Shown here piece by piece: positions 17,597-25,393 of a stretch of 64,000 bases of DNA (its first letter is position 1; every line of letters starts with the position of its first letter). This stretch comes from CALJFL01 sp036961205. Its GTDB lineage: Bacteria > Pseudomonadota > Gammaproteobacteria > Pseudomonadales > Halieaceae. The notes under the pieces were generated by a model. That model was not told where the DNA came from and did not search any database. It saw nothing but the letters and a program-made list of their open reading frames with translations. The position numbers were made by a program, and so were the translations under genes. Location: the NCBI GenBank assembly GCA_036961205.1, contig JBALVI010000004.1, forward strand, positions 62,001 to 126,000, given 5' to 3'.

Positions 17597-18622
17597 TTAA
17601 GGCTGCGACTGCCGCAGCAAATCATCGGAATAATGCAGCGCACCCTCGGCATCAATCAAAATTGCATCAACCCCTGGCAGGCTATTCACCAATTTCAGGC
17701 CCTGCTCAACACCCAAGACAAATACCGTGGTCGAAAGCGCGTCGCTATCTATCGCTTTTTCAGTGAGAATACTGGCACTTTGCAGCCCGGCAGCAGAGGT
17801 CCCTGTCGCCGGATTCAATATATGATGGAAACGCACGCCGTCTTCAATAAAGAAACGCTCGTAGTCGCCCGAGGTTGAAATAGCCACATCGGCCAACGGC
17901 ATTAGCACCGCGAATTCTTTAGTTTTGCGTGGATGGCGAATACCTATGGTGCGCGCCTGATCTCCAAGATCTCCAAGAATGCGACTGTCACCACCGGCCG
18001 CCACAACCGCTGCTTCATAGCCACGCGCCTGTAACATTTCTATACCGCGATCAACCGCATATCCCTTCGCAATACCCCCCAGATCTACCTGCAAACCCGC
18101 TTTGCTAAAGGCAATGGTCTGTTTCTTGGGGTCGACATGAATGGCACGATAGTCGATATCGGGTAAGGCCTCCTGAAGAACCCCGTCATCCGGGTGCGCC
18201 CCCGTTTTATAGTCGTAGTGTTGTCCCACCGAGGCGAAACTGATATCAAACACCCCCCCGCTCAACCGCGAATAGTGCAGCGAGCGTGAAACCACCGCCA
18301 CGATTTCTGGTGTAGTGGAAAGTACCGCCCTGCCCGCCTCCCGATTGATCCTCGATAGCTCGCTAGACGAATTCCAGGGGTTCATCATCAGGTCCAACCG
18401 CTGAAATTCTTCCAGCACCGCTACGATATCGCGCTCGCCTGCTTCAACGTCGTCCGCCCACAGCTCAACGCTGACTTTGGTACCCATCAAGTCCCGTTCC
18501 TGGCTTAACCAGTCCGCCACTGCCAAGTCAGTCCAGAGGAAAGTACAAAAAGCGCTCAGGACAAGGGCTACCCTGGTGGGGTACTTGATCTGGCGGTGCT
18601 GGGCAAACATGGGGCGACACAT
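17597..18622 (-). CDS. apbE: FAD:protein FMN transferase
   Basis: The product is 341 residues. It transfers FMN from FAD to a Thr or Ser of exported target proteins in a Mg-dependent reaction. A signal or anchor segment (residues about 16-36) precedes the ApbE domain. Diagnostic motifs are SGGVFDIS (121-128), VDLGGIAKGYA (179-189), STSGDYERFF (249-258), HHILNPATG (266-274) and SDALSTTVF (293-301). No NqrC- or RnfG-type target lies nearby, so the partner should be within this locus (see DUF3570). ATG 18610 is an alternative start. The gene is convergent with the DUF3570 gene and has an inverted repeat just upstream. Confidence 0.93.
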   Translation of the reverse strand: MCRPMFAQHRQIKYPTRVALVLSAFCTFLWTDLAVADWLSQERDLMGTKVSVELWADDVEAGERDIVAVLEEFQRLDLMMNPWNSSSELSRINREAGRAVLSTTPEIVAVVSRSLHYSRLSGGVFDISFASVGQHYDYKTGAHPDDGVLQEALPDIDYRAIHVDPKKQTIAFSKAGLQVDLGGIAKGYAVDRGIEMLQARGYEAAVVAAGGDSRILGDLGDQARTIGIRHPRKTKEFAVLMPLADVAISTSGDYERFFIEDGVRFHHILNPATGTSAAGLQSASILTEKAIDSDALSTTVFVLGVEQGLKLVNSLPGVDAILIDAEGALHYSDDLLRQSQP

Positions 18623-18633
18623 GCTTTTAGTCT

Positions 18634-18655
18634 AACCGATTGCCTCGAATCGGTT
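18634..18655. promoter_or_regulatory. Inverted repeat upstream of apbE
   Basis: AACCGATT (18634-18641) and AATCGGTT (18648-18655) form a perfect 8-bp inverted repeat with a 6-base loop, 12 bases upstream of the apbE start. It could be an operator or a hairpin in the mRNA leader. No regulator is identified. Confidence 0.4.
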
Positions 18656-18744
18656 GAGCACTTTCCTTACGGGGGTTGAAACTTATACTCGCACCTGACC
18701 ATGGCCTCCGCTAAGCTGTCGAACATTGAATAGGAGTAAGTCTG

Positions 18745-20247
18745 GTGCGTAAATTCTTTCTGATTATTGCGGTGATTATGTCGCTACCGTTTATTGCCTA
18801 CGGAGCTGCTCGTGCTTCCGGGGTTATTAGCAGCAGCAGTCTGAGTATGATACTCAATGTTGCGATGGGTAGAGCCGGCCCGGCTGCTGATACTGCGACA
18901 ATCAAGCAGCGCTACAAACTTCCTCCCGGCTTCTCTTTGCAGCTTTACGCGACTGACCTTGCGAAAGTACGTTTTTTACACGTGACCGAAGCCGGCGACA
19001 TATTGGCTAGCCGAACCCATGCGGGGGAAATTATTTTGCTGCGCAAGGACGATAACGGTGATGGCGTGCACGACGGAATGGAAATCCTGTTAACAGGGTT
19101 GAGTCGGCCACTGGGGCTGGACGTCTATGATGGCTGGCTCTACATCGGTGAATCCAAAAGCGTTGGCCGGGTGCGGTTCAATGTGTCAGAGGGCAAGCTG
19201 TCTGGGGATTACCAGCCCATCATTGAAAACTTGACAGACAACGGTAACCACTATTCAAAGACTGTACGTATAGGTAGCGACAATAAACTCTATCTCGCTC
19301 AGGGCTCTACCTGCAACGTCTGCGAAGAAGTCGACGAGCGCAGGGCTACCATGATGCGTTTCAATACTGACGGCAGCGGCGGCGAGATTATAGCGACCGG
19401 CCTGCGCAACAGCGTTGGGTTCGACTGGGCGCCCTGGAATAATGCACTGTATGCCACTGACAATGGCAGAGATCTAATGGGCGATGACTACCCACCCTGC
19501 GAATTGAATCATATTGTCGAAGGTAATTTCTACGGCTGGCCCTATTTTAATGGTAATAACCGGGCCGACCCGGACATGAGCGCAGATCCACTAGCAGCAA
19601 GCCGATCGCCCACTGCCCCGGCACACGAATTCCGAGCCCACAACGCGCCCTTGGGGATCAGCTTTGTCAACGCCACTGGCTGGCCACAAGACTATCAGCG
19701 TAGCGCCCTGGCGGCGCTGCACGGGTCCTGGAACCGCAGCATCCCCGACGGCTACAAAGTCGTATCACTGCACTGGACAGAAACCGGAATTGAAGAGCGG
19801 GACTTTCTTACCGGCTTCAACCATGAAGGCGACATCAGCGGACGACCGGTTGATGTGGCGCAGGGTCCCGACGGCGCGGTTTACATCTCAGACGACTATG
19901 CCGGTGCGATATACAAAGTTGTCTATACGGGAGATGCCAACGCTGCGGTAGAACTTACGGCCGCCACTGTCAACGATGCCGTCATTGGCGAAGCGAGTTG
20001 GCTGGCGGACGCGGACATTGCAGCACTCACGGAAACTGGGGAAGCGCTCTATGACGACAATAATTGCGCAGAATGTCACGAGGGCGGCGAAGGTGCGCTG
20101 CTACTGACAGGTATAGGGGAGCGGCAAGGCCATGAGCAGATCATCGAAGTGCTGAAGGCGCCACAATCGCCTATGCCGGTGTATCCCTTTGAAGAAGACC
20201 AATATCGGGCGCTGGCAGTTTACCTCCTTAGGGAACGCAGTGAATAA
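18745..20247 (+). CDS. PQQ-type sorbosone/sugar dehydrogenase with cytochrome c tail
   Basis: The product is 500 residues with an N-terminal signal peptide, from GTG 18745 behind AGGAG. The first ~390 residues form a beta-propeller of the soluble glucose/sorbosone dehydrogenase family (COG2133), with 'GLSRPLGLDVYDGWLYIGES', 'GLRNSVGFDWAPWNNALYAT' and 'HNAPLGISFVNATGWP' blocks. A C-terminal cytochrome c segment carries CAECH near residue 441 and a distal Met in 'SPMPVYPFEEDQ'. Such fusions oxidise sugars or alcohols in the periplasm and pass electrons through their own heme. Substrate and cofactor are not determined by the sequence. It stands alone, divergent from apbE. Confidence 0.82.
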   Translation: MRKFFLIIAVIMSLPFIAYGAARASGVISSSSLSMILNVAMGRAGPAADTATIKQRYKLPPGFSLQLYATDLAKVRFLHVTEAGDILASRTHAGEIILLRKDDNGDGVHDGMEILLTGLSRPLGLDVYDGWLYIGESKSVGRVRFNVSEGKLSGDYQPIIENLTDNGNHYSKTVRIGSDNKLYLAQGSTCNVCEEVDERRATMMRFNTDGSGGEIIATGLRNSVGFDWAPWNNALYATDNGRDLMGDDYPPCELNHIVEGNFYGWPYFNGNNRADPDMSADPLAASRSPTAPAHEFRAHNAPLGISFVNATGWPQDYQRSALAALHGSWNRSIPDGYKVVSLHWTETGIEERDFLTGFNHEGDISGRPVDVAQGPDGAVYISDDYAGAIYKVVYTGDANAAVELTAATVNDAVIGEASWLADADIAALTETGEALYDDNNCAECHEGGEGALLLTGIGERQGHEQIIEVLKAPQSPMPVYPFEEDQYRALAVYLLRERSE

Positions 20248-20358
20248 TACTGACTCCCGTTACCATCCCGGAGCCTGGGTGGCTGGGGTCAGTACCAGGT
20301 CCAGAGCCTGGCGCTTGGAACAACCAGCTTTTATTCAACACGTTCTGAAGTCGCTTAT

Positions 20359-21402
20359 ATGAATACAATGATCGAAAACTTTTGCATCGTTCCCGCTGGC
20401 CACTGCGGTAGTGGCTCAATGCGCAACCTACTATTTCACTATTGTAAACTGGACCTGCCCGAGGGCGTGGTCTTTGGCCTGGGCGCCGGCCTGGATACCG
20501 TGTTTTTCGAGTATCCGGACACCCAACCCCCCTATATGTTCTTTGGCCGAGGCGCCTCCATGGAGGCGGACCTGGCGCTTACTTTGGGGCTTGATTACAC
20601 CGAACAAATTCAAACGGACAATGAACTGGCTTGGCAGGAAGTGCGCGAAGAAGTACTGGCAGGTAGACCAACGATGCTCTCCGGTGACATCTTCTATCTG
20701 GATTACCGAGAGTTCAAAGTGCATTTTCCGGCGCATCGATTTGTCCTCCTCGGTTTTGATGAAGGCAAGGGTGAAGCCTATATTGCTGATCGAGTTAATG
20801 ACTACCCGGAGACCTGCAGCCTCGCGGCCTTAGCCAGTAGCCGCAACCCGGACAGCCCGCTGACCACTTTCAACCTGTGGGGAAAATTTGCCAGCGATGT
20901 GCAGCGCAATGATCTGCCTTTGGCCTGCGGCCTGGCGCTGCAAAAAACTGTGGAACGCATGCTGGGTTTTGACCGCTCACAGGAGATCGGCATGGGACCA
21001 ATGAGTCAGAACAACAGTAGCCTGGCCACGGGGTTGAAGGGAATGAAGGCATTCATGGATAGTATGAACGGGTGGTCTGAACGTGAAGACGCTGCTGATT
21101 ATGTGCAATATCTGGATAACGCCATTATCAAGTTCGGCACTGGCGGTGGCTTTTTTCGGAATCACTTTGCAGAATTTATGAACTGGTCTCAGCGACAGCG
21201 TCCGGATCTCGTCAACCAGGATACCGTCAATCTCGCGGAACAATCGGCTGCACAATGGAATGATTTATCGCCCACTCTACAGGCTCTAATTAGTTCGCCG
21301 AAAGATAGAGCTCTGTGGAGCAGTGCGATCGAGCAGGTGGATTCTATTTATGAAACCGAGTATGCGTTGTTTAACTTTCTAAGTGATACGGTACTGCGGT
21401 AA
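20359..21402 (+). CDS. BtrH_N / DUF4872 domain protein
   Basis: The product is 347 residues without a signal peptide. The N-terminus, 'CIVPAGHCGSGSMRNLLFHY', is the typical start of the BtrH N-terminal domain, a papain-like fold with a Cys (here Cys16 in GHCGSG). In butirosin synthesis BtrH transfers an acyl group from a carrier protein. The C-terminal half matches DUF4872. No carrier protein or antibiotic genes are nearby, so the acceptor and donor here are unknown. The last 35 codons are duplicated downstream at 22024-22131. Confidence 0.75.
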   Translation: MNTMIENFCIVPAGHCGSGSMRNLLFHYCKLDLPEGVVFGLGAGLDTVFFEYPDTQPPYMFFGRGASMEADLALTLGLDYTEQIQTDNELAWQEVREEVLAGRPTMLSGDIFYLDYREFKVHFPAHRFVLLGFDEGKGEAYIADRVNDYPETCSLAALASSRNPDSPLTTFNLWGKFASDVQRNDLPLACGLALQKTVERMLGFDRSQEIGMGPMSQNNSSLATGLKGMKAFMDSMNGWSEREDAADYVQYLDNAIIKFGTGGGFFRNHFAEFMNWSQRQRPDLVNQDTVNLAEQSAAQWNDLSPTLQALISSPKDRALWSSAIEQVDSIYETEYALFNFLSDTVLR

Positions 21403-21409
21403 AAAAGTC

Positions 21410-21439
21410 AGGCCACTACCCGTCGACGAGTAGTGGCCT
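21410..21439 (-). terminator. Terminator after UrcA copy 1
   Basis: AGGCCACTAC and GTAGTGGCCT pair perfectly around a short loop. Read on the minus strand the stem is followed by GACTTTTTT, a typical rho-independent terminator for the leftward UrcA gene. It also follows the + strand DUF4872 stop, so it could serve both. Confidence 0.75.
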
Positions 21440-21488
21440 GAAGAACTTCCGCCATCGGTAGCGGTAGTTCTGGAGCTTTACATTTGAC

Positions 21489-21842
21489 TTACTGGCTAAG
21501 AGCGGCCAGTTGCGAAGAGCCAACCTGGCTTACTGCTACGTCCATTGCTTCCTGAGAGCACTGACGGTTGCGTGTCGCTGCGCTCAAGCTGCCGGCCTTA
21601 TGCAGGCTGACTGGACCACAAATGTGCTGGGCAGCACGCTTGATTTGGCTGTGTAGTTCGAGCACGCCTTCTTCCGTTGCCAGGTCAGTAGCGTTGTACT
21701 GCACAGTAACGCTCTTCATGCCCAGTCCCGGTGCGTGTACGATAGTCTCATCAAATTGTTCAGCCGCTACATTGGCCGAGAATCCAACAACAAGACTGAA
21801 TGCTGCTGCGGATAATACGCTGGTGATTGCTAAATTTTTCAT
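21489..21842 (-). CDS. UrcA family protein, copy 1
   Basis: The product is 117 residues with a signal peptide ('VLSAAAFSLVVGFSANVAA'). The mature part contains 'SVTVQYNATDLATEEGVLEL', 'IKRAAQHICG' and 'RNRQCSQEAMDVAV', the conserved blocks of UrcA proteins: a beta strand leading to a helix, and two cysteines that may form a disulfide. UrcA proteins are small exported proteins of unknown function that are common in marine proteobacteria. A paralogue lies 729 bases downstream on the same strand as part of a tandem duplication. A strong terminator follows. Confidence 0.85.
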   Translation of the reverse strand: MKNLAITSVLSAAAFSLVVGFSANVAAEQFDETIVHAPGLGMKSVTVQYNATDLATEEGVLELHSQIKRAAQHICGPVSLHKAGSLSAATRNRQCSQEAMDVAVSQVGSSQLAALSQ

Positions 21843-21984
21843 GGTGGTTTCTCCCTACCTGTGTGATGCGACGGATTGCCGCTTTAAGCCTTTTGCTTTC
21901 TTGTGTGCGCCGGCCTTGAGACACAATGTAGGGGTATTTTCGATTGCATAAAAGCGTGTTTCGGTCAGTTGCGGGGAAGTCGCG

Positions 21985-22131
21985 ATGAGTGGAGTGAATG
22001 GCGCGATGAACCGTTTTTCGCTATCGCTGAAAGATACAGCTCGGTGGAATAGTGCGATCGAGGAGGTGGATTCAATTTATGAAAACGAGTGCGCGTTGCT
22101 TAACTTTATAAGGGATAGGGTACTGCGGTAA
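21985..22131 (+). pseudogene. Duplicated 3' fragment of the DUF4872 gene
   Basis: The last 35 or so codons of the 20359-21402 gene are repeated here, still in frame to the same stop (compare 'SAIEQVDSIYETEYALF' with 'SAIEEVDSIYENECALL'). The duplication has joined them to an upstream ATG at 21985, giving a chimeric 48-codon frame. There is no convincing ribosome site, so it is most likely a by-product of the duplication and not a working gene. Confidence 0.65.
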
Positions 22132-22138
22132 AAGAGTC

Positions 22139-22168
22139 AGGCCACTGACCGTTGAGGGTCAGTGGCCT
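22139..22168 (-). terminator. Terminator after UrcA copy 2
   Basis: The stem AGGCCACTGACC / GGGTCAGTGGCCT is followed on the minus strand by GACTCTTTT. Compared with the hairpin at 21410-21439, both arms have changed together, so pairing is kept. This supports a functional structure. Confidence 0.75.
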
Positions 22169-22217
22169 GAAGAACTTCCGCCATCGGTAGCAGAAGTTCT
22201 GGAGCTTTACGTTTTAC

Positions 22218-22571
22218 TTACTGGCTAAGAGCGGCCAGTTGCGAGGAGCCAACCTGGCTTATCGCTACATCCATTGCTTCCTGAGAGCACTGGCGGTTGC
22301 GTGTCGCTGCGCTCAAGCTACCGGCCTTATGCAAGCTAGTAGAGCCACAGAGATGCTTGGCTGCGAGTTTGATCTGGCTGTGCAGCTCGAGCACACCCTC
22401 TTCCGTTGCAAGATCCACAGCATGATACTGCACGGTGATGCTTTTCGTGCCAAGACCTGGGGCGTGAACGAAGGTTTCATCAAATGATTCAGCGGCTACG
22501 TTGGCTGAGAACCCAACAACAAGACTGAATGCAGCTGCGGACAATGCGCTAGTGATTGCTAAATTTTTCAT
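22218..22571 (-). CDS. UrcA family protein, copy 2
   Basis: The product is 117 residues, the upstream paralogue of the 21489-21842 gene. It has the same signal peptide and the same two conserved cysteines. The 13 differing residues are concentrated in the middle (residues 29-78), whereas the signal peptide and the C-terminal 30 residues are nearly unchanged. Function is unknown, as for the whole family. It lies next to the LytTR/LytS two-component pair, which could control it, though this is not shown. Confidence 0.85.
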   Translation of the reverse strand: MKNLAITSALSAAAFSLVVGFSANVAAESFDETFVHAPGLGTKSITVQYHAVDLATEEGVLELHSQIKLAAKHLCGSTSLHKAGSLSAATRNRQCSQEAMDVAISQVGSSQLAALSQ

Positions 22572-22765
22572 GGTGGTTTCTCCCTACCTGTGTGATGCGA
22601 CGGATTGCCGCTTTAAGCCTTTTGCTTTCTTGTGTGCGCCGGCCTTGAGACACAATGTAGGGGTATTTTCGATTGCATAAAAGCGTGTTTCGGTCAGTTG
22701 CGGGGAAGTCGCGATGAGTGGAGTGAATGGCGCGATGAACCGTTTGTCGCTATCGCTGAAAATAT

Positions 22766-23572
22766 TCAGGAAGCGAGAAGTTCTTTGATTCTATCGCGAA
22801 AACTACGGCTCACCTTGAGCTGTGCGCCGCCGTCAAGGCTCAACATATACTCGCCATTGGTGTGCGTCACAGCGCTGACGATACAGTTCACGTTGACCAT
22901 ACTGGAGCGATGTACCCGAATGAACGTCTCGGGATTGAGACTGGATTCGAGCCGCTTCATAGTAGTGCGCATAATATGCGTTTTGCCGGCAGCATGGACA
23001 CACATGTAGTCGCCCGCTGCATCTATCCACTGGATCTCGGCAATTTTGATAAATTGGAACTCATTGCCATCCTTGATAGTAAGCCGCTCCGGCCAAGTGC
23101 CGGATGCCTTTTGTTCAGTCGCCACTTCCATCGTGGCTCCGGAGCCGTGTCTGCCCTGCACTACCGCCATCAACTGCTCTTTCGAGTCACCACTATACGA
23201 CTCCTGGGAGTGACGTTTGACCGCGCGCTCCACCGCTTGTGACAGACGGTCATCATCAATCGGTTTGAGCACGTAATCCACTGCATGCACCTTAAACGCA
23301 TCGATGGCGTACTGATCGAAGGCGGTAACAAATATTATCAACGGCATCGCATCAGATTGCAGTTCGCAGACCACATCGAAGCCGTCCATACCTGGCATTT
23401 GAATGTCCAAAAAAACCAGGTCCGGATTGAGGGCAACAATGGCTTTTACCGCCTCCTCACCGTTACTGCACTGCTCAATCACTTCGATTTCGGGCATTTC
23501 AGCCAGCCGCAGCACCATGCCACGACGCGCCAGTTTCTCGTCATCTACGACAATCGCTTTCAGAGTAGTCAA
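22766..23572 (-). CDS. LytTR-family response regulator
   Basis: The product is 268 residues. The receiver domain (1-120) has the acidic pair D10/D11, phospho-acceptor D56 in 'LDIQMPG', a Thr in 'FVTAFDQ' and Lys in 'VLKPIDD'. The C-terminal LytTR DNA-binding domain (about 170-265) contains 'IQWIDAAGDYMCVH' and 'FIRVHRSSMVN'. AlgR/LytR regulators bind direct repeats near promoters. Its start overlaps the stop of the LytS-like kinase by 4 bases, so the two form a cotranscribed pair. Targets are unknown; the UrcA genes immediately downstream on the same strand are possible. Confidence 0.93.
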   Translation of the reverse strand: MTTLKAIVVDDEKLARRGMVLRLAEMPEIEVIEQCSNGEEAVKAIVALNPDLVFLDIQMPGMDGFDVVCELQSDAMPLIIFVTAFDQYAIDAFKVHAVDYVLKPIDDDRLSQAVERAVKRHSQESYSGDSKEQLMAVVQGRHGSGATMEVATEQKASGTWPERLTIKDGNEFQFIKIAEIQWIDAAGDYMCVHAAGKTHIMRTTMKRLESSLNPETFIRVHRSSMVNVNCIVSAVTHTNGEYMLSLDGGAQLKVSRSFRDRIKELLAS

Positions 23573-24651
23573 GAGCTTCGGGACTCCGTTTCCAGGGGAA
23601 TGCGGATAGTAACAGTCAGTCCGTGGGGCTCCGTGGTTCCCAAGCGGAAAGATTGCTCACTACCATAGATTTCTTTCAGCCGTTCCCGGCAATTGGCCAG
23701 GCCGACACCGCCGCCCTTGGGCAATCGGCCATTACGCAAATCCAGCCCAGGGCCGTCGTCAGCGACAGAAAGTACCAGATCATTGCCAGAAACACTGGCG
23801 GATACCGCTATTGCACCACCGTTTATGGCCTGAGAGATAGCATACTTTATCGAGTTTTCGACCAGCGGCTGCATTAAGAGGCTTGGCATCAAAGCTATTT
23901 TTGCCGCCGGTTCTATGTCAAAAATAAGTCGCAGCCTTTCATCAAAGCGCACTTTCTCAATATCGAGATACAGCTTGAGTGCCTCGACCTCATCGACAAC
24001 CGTGACTTTAAGCATCGGATCATTATCCAAAGAATAGCGCAAAAAGCGGCTTAGTCTAGTAACCATGCTATTAGCGAGGGCGTTGTCCTTATCAAGGATA
24101 AGCGTTGAAATCGCATTTAGGGTATTGAACAGAAAATGTGGATTCAGCTGGTAATGCAGCATCTTGAGCTGGGCCTCGTGGGCCATGGCCGTCGCTTTTA
24201 GACGACGCTGCAGTTCTTCCTGGGCCATCATATAAAACTTGATGCCGAAGTACAGCGCACTCCAAAGCACCATAACCATGAATGCCCGGCTGGTACCGTC
24301 GAAATGGGCCCAGAAACTCTTACCTGCGTTAGAGGGTTGCAGGAACAGCTCCTCGAATATCAACACCCTTGACGCCATCCACACCGCGCCTGCGACATAA
24401 CAACCCAAGAGAACAGCGAACGCTCGGACCAGGATATCGCGGGTCCAGGTCGCACGGTACAGCGCTCGCAGTACCAAGGTGATAAGAATGCCAATGGCGC
24501 TGATAATCGGCAGATAAATCATGTACATCGAGGACGGCTTTTCCCACACCAACATGCCAAAGTAGAAGGTGAGTGCCCAACTGCCCCAGCCGGCGAGTTG
24601 CAGGGCCCAGAACAGGTAACGTTTGTTTTCCAAAATTTGCTGTATTTGCAT
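23569..24651 (-). CDS. LytS-type sensor histidine kinase
   Basis: The product is 360 residues. The N-terminal 145 residues contain four probable membrane helices. The His_kinase domain has the box 'QLNPHFLFNTLNAIS' with the phosphorylated His at 172. An HATPase domain follows with N-box 'QPLVENSIKYAI' and 'DDGPGLD' and 'GGGVGLANCRERL' glycine loops. This family senses membrane or small-molecule cues and phosphorylates the adjacent LytTR regulator (22766-23572), with which it overlaps by 4 bases. Confidence 0.93.
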   Translation of the reverse strand: MQIQQILENKRYLFWALQLAGWGSWALTFYFGMLVWEKPSSMYMIYLPIISAIGILITLVLRALYRATWTRDILVRAFAVLLGCYVAGAVWMASRVLIFEELFLQPSNAGKSFWAHFDGTSRAFMVMVLWSALYFGIKFYMMAQEELQRRLKATAMAHEAQLKMLHYQLNPHFLFNTLNAISTLILDKDNALANSMVTRLSRFLRYSLDNDPMLKVTVVDEVEALKLYLDIEKVRFDERLRLIFDIEPAAKIALMPSLLMQPLVENSIKYAISQAINGGAIAVSASVSGNDLVLSVADDGPGLDLRNGRLPKGGGVGLANCRERLKEIYGSEQSFRLGTTEPHGLTVTIRIPLETESRSS

Positions 24652-24764
24652 CGGCCTATTATAGGGTCAGTTCTATCTCGTCAACGTCACTTTAACGCAA
24701 ATATGGCTCGGTTCGTCGCATTAGGCATCAATGAGAGAAACTTCCCCCTATAGCCGCCCACAAA

Positions 24765-24786
24765 AAACCGGGCCTGAACCCGGTTT
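24765..24786 (-). terminator. Terminator after the 24810-25238 gene
   Basis: AAACCGGG and CCCGGTTT pair around a 6-base loop. On the minus strand the stem runs into TTTTTT, as expected for a rho-independent terminator of the leftward gene. Confidence 0.75.
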
Positions 24787-24809
24787 GGAGTATGCGTCTT
24801 GAAACTATT

Positions 24810-25238
24810 CTAGTTGAAGGTAAGCTCACGCAGCATTGACGTGCCCTTGATGGTGCGTATTTTGCCCCGCTTCTCGCCCGCCTTCTTGCTCTTGTCCATG
24901 GAGCCGAACAATTTCTCAGCGTTGTCATCAAAGTATTCCCTGGGCGAGTCGAGCATATCGGCTGCCGACTTCCACTCCACCATCAACCACAGGTCTGGTT
25001 CGTCTTCGCGCGCGTTCACATTACCGAAAACTTTGTAGCTCAACACTTTCCCATCGTCTTGCATCATCTTCAGTGACTTGCTCCACACGTTACTCAAATC
25101 AGACATATAGTCATCGAAGTGGCCCGGCTCGGTGTCGACTCCGGTTACCGTCCAATAACTGCCATTATCATAGTCGTAGTCTTCTGCCACTACCGCCAAT
25201 GGACACAGCAGCAATACCGCAATAAGTAGATTTTTCAT
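24810..25238 (-). CDS. Exported protein of unknown function
   Basis: The product is 142 residues with a signal peptide ('LLIAVLLLCPLAVVA'). The mature part has an Asp/Tyr-rich front and the segment 'YWTVTGVDTEPGHFDDYMSD'. It then contains 'PDLWLMVEWKSAADMLDSP', a layout similar to small dimeric alpha/beta-barrel proteins (antibiotic monooxygenase or 'NIPSNAP'-like), but no catalytic motif is evident. It has its own terminator and no close operon partner. A resemblance to that fold is inference only. Confidence 0.75.
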   Translation of the reverse strand: MKNLLIAVLLLCPLAVVAEDYDYDNGSYWTVTGVDTEPGHFDDYMSDLSNVWSKSLKMMQDDGKVLSYKVFGNVNAREDEPDLWLMVEWKSAADMLDSPREYFDDNAEKLFGSMDKSKKAGEKRGKIRTIKGTSMLRELTFN

Positions 25239-25393
25239 TATTAAAAGCCTCTATCCATGAATTTCAAAACAATAAGTTTCTGTAAACAAAATCATTTACA
25301 GTCGAACAAAGACTATAGTCGATATTTTGAAAAGTGCTAAGTCAGGTTACTGCCCAACTTACTCGGCGGGGAATGTCAGTGGCCTAGGGGATT

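Larger units (their letters stand above)
21291..22761. repeat. Tandem duplication, 729-bp unit, carrying UrcA
   Basis: Unit 1 (about 21295-22023) and unit 2 (about 22024-22752) are direct repeats offset by exactly 729 bases, shown by the UrcA starts, by 'gtactgcggtaaaa' and by 'tcggtcagttgcgg'. Each unit holds the 3' end of the DUF4872 gene, a terminator hairpin, a UrcA gene and its upstream region. The joint lies in a short homology, TCGC(C/T)GAAAGATA. The bases upstream of the two UrcA starts (21843-22032 and 22572-22761) appear identical apart from one base, whereas the two proteins differ at 13 of 117 positions. Confidence 0.9.

Noticed and set aside
20248..20300. Terminator after the sugar dehydrogenase gene
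   Set aside because: ACTGAC...GTCAGT arms pair only imperfectly over a long loop with no T tract; not strong enough to call.
21291..22761. Insertion sequence behind the 729-bp duplication
   Set aside because: No transposase frame, terminal inverted repeats or target duplication; it is a plain tandem duplication at a short homology.
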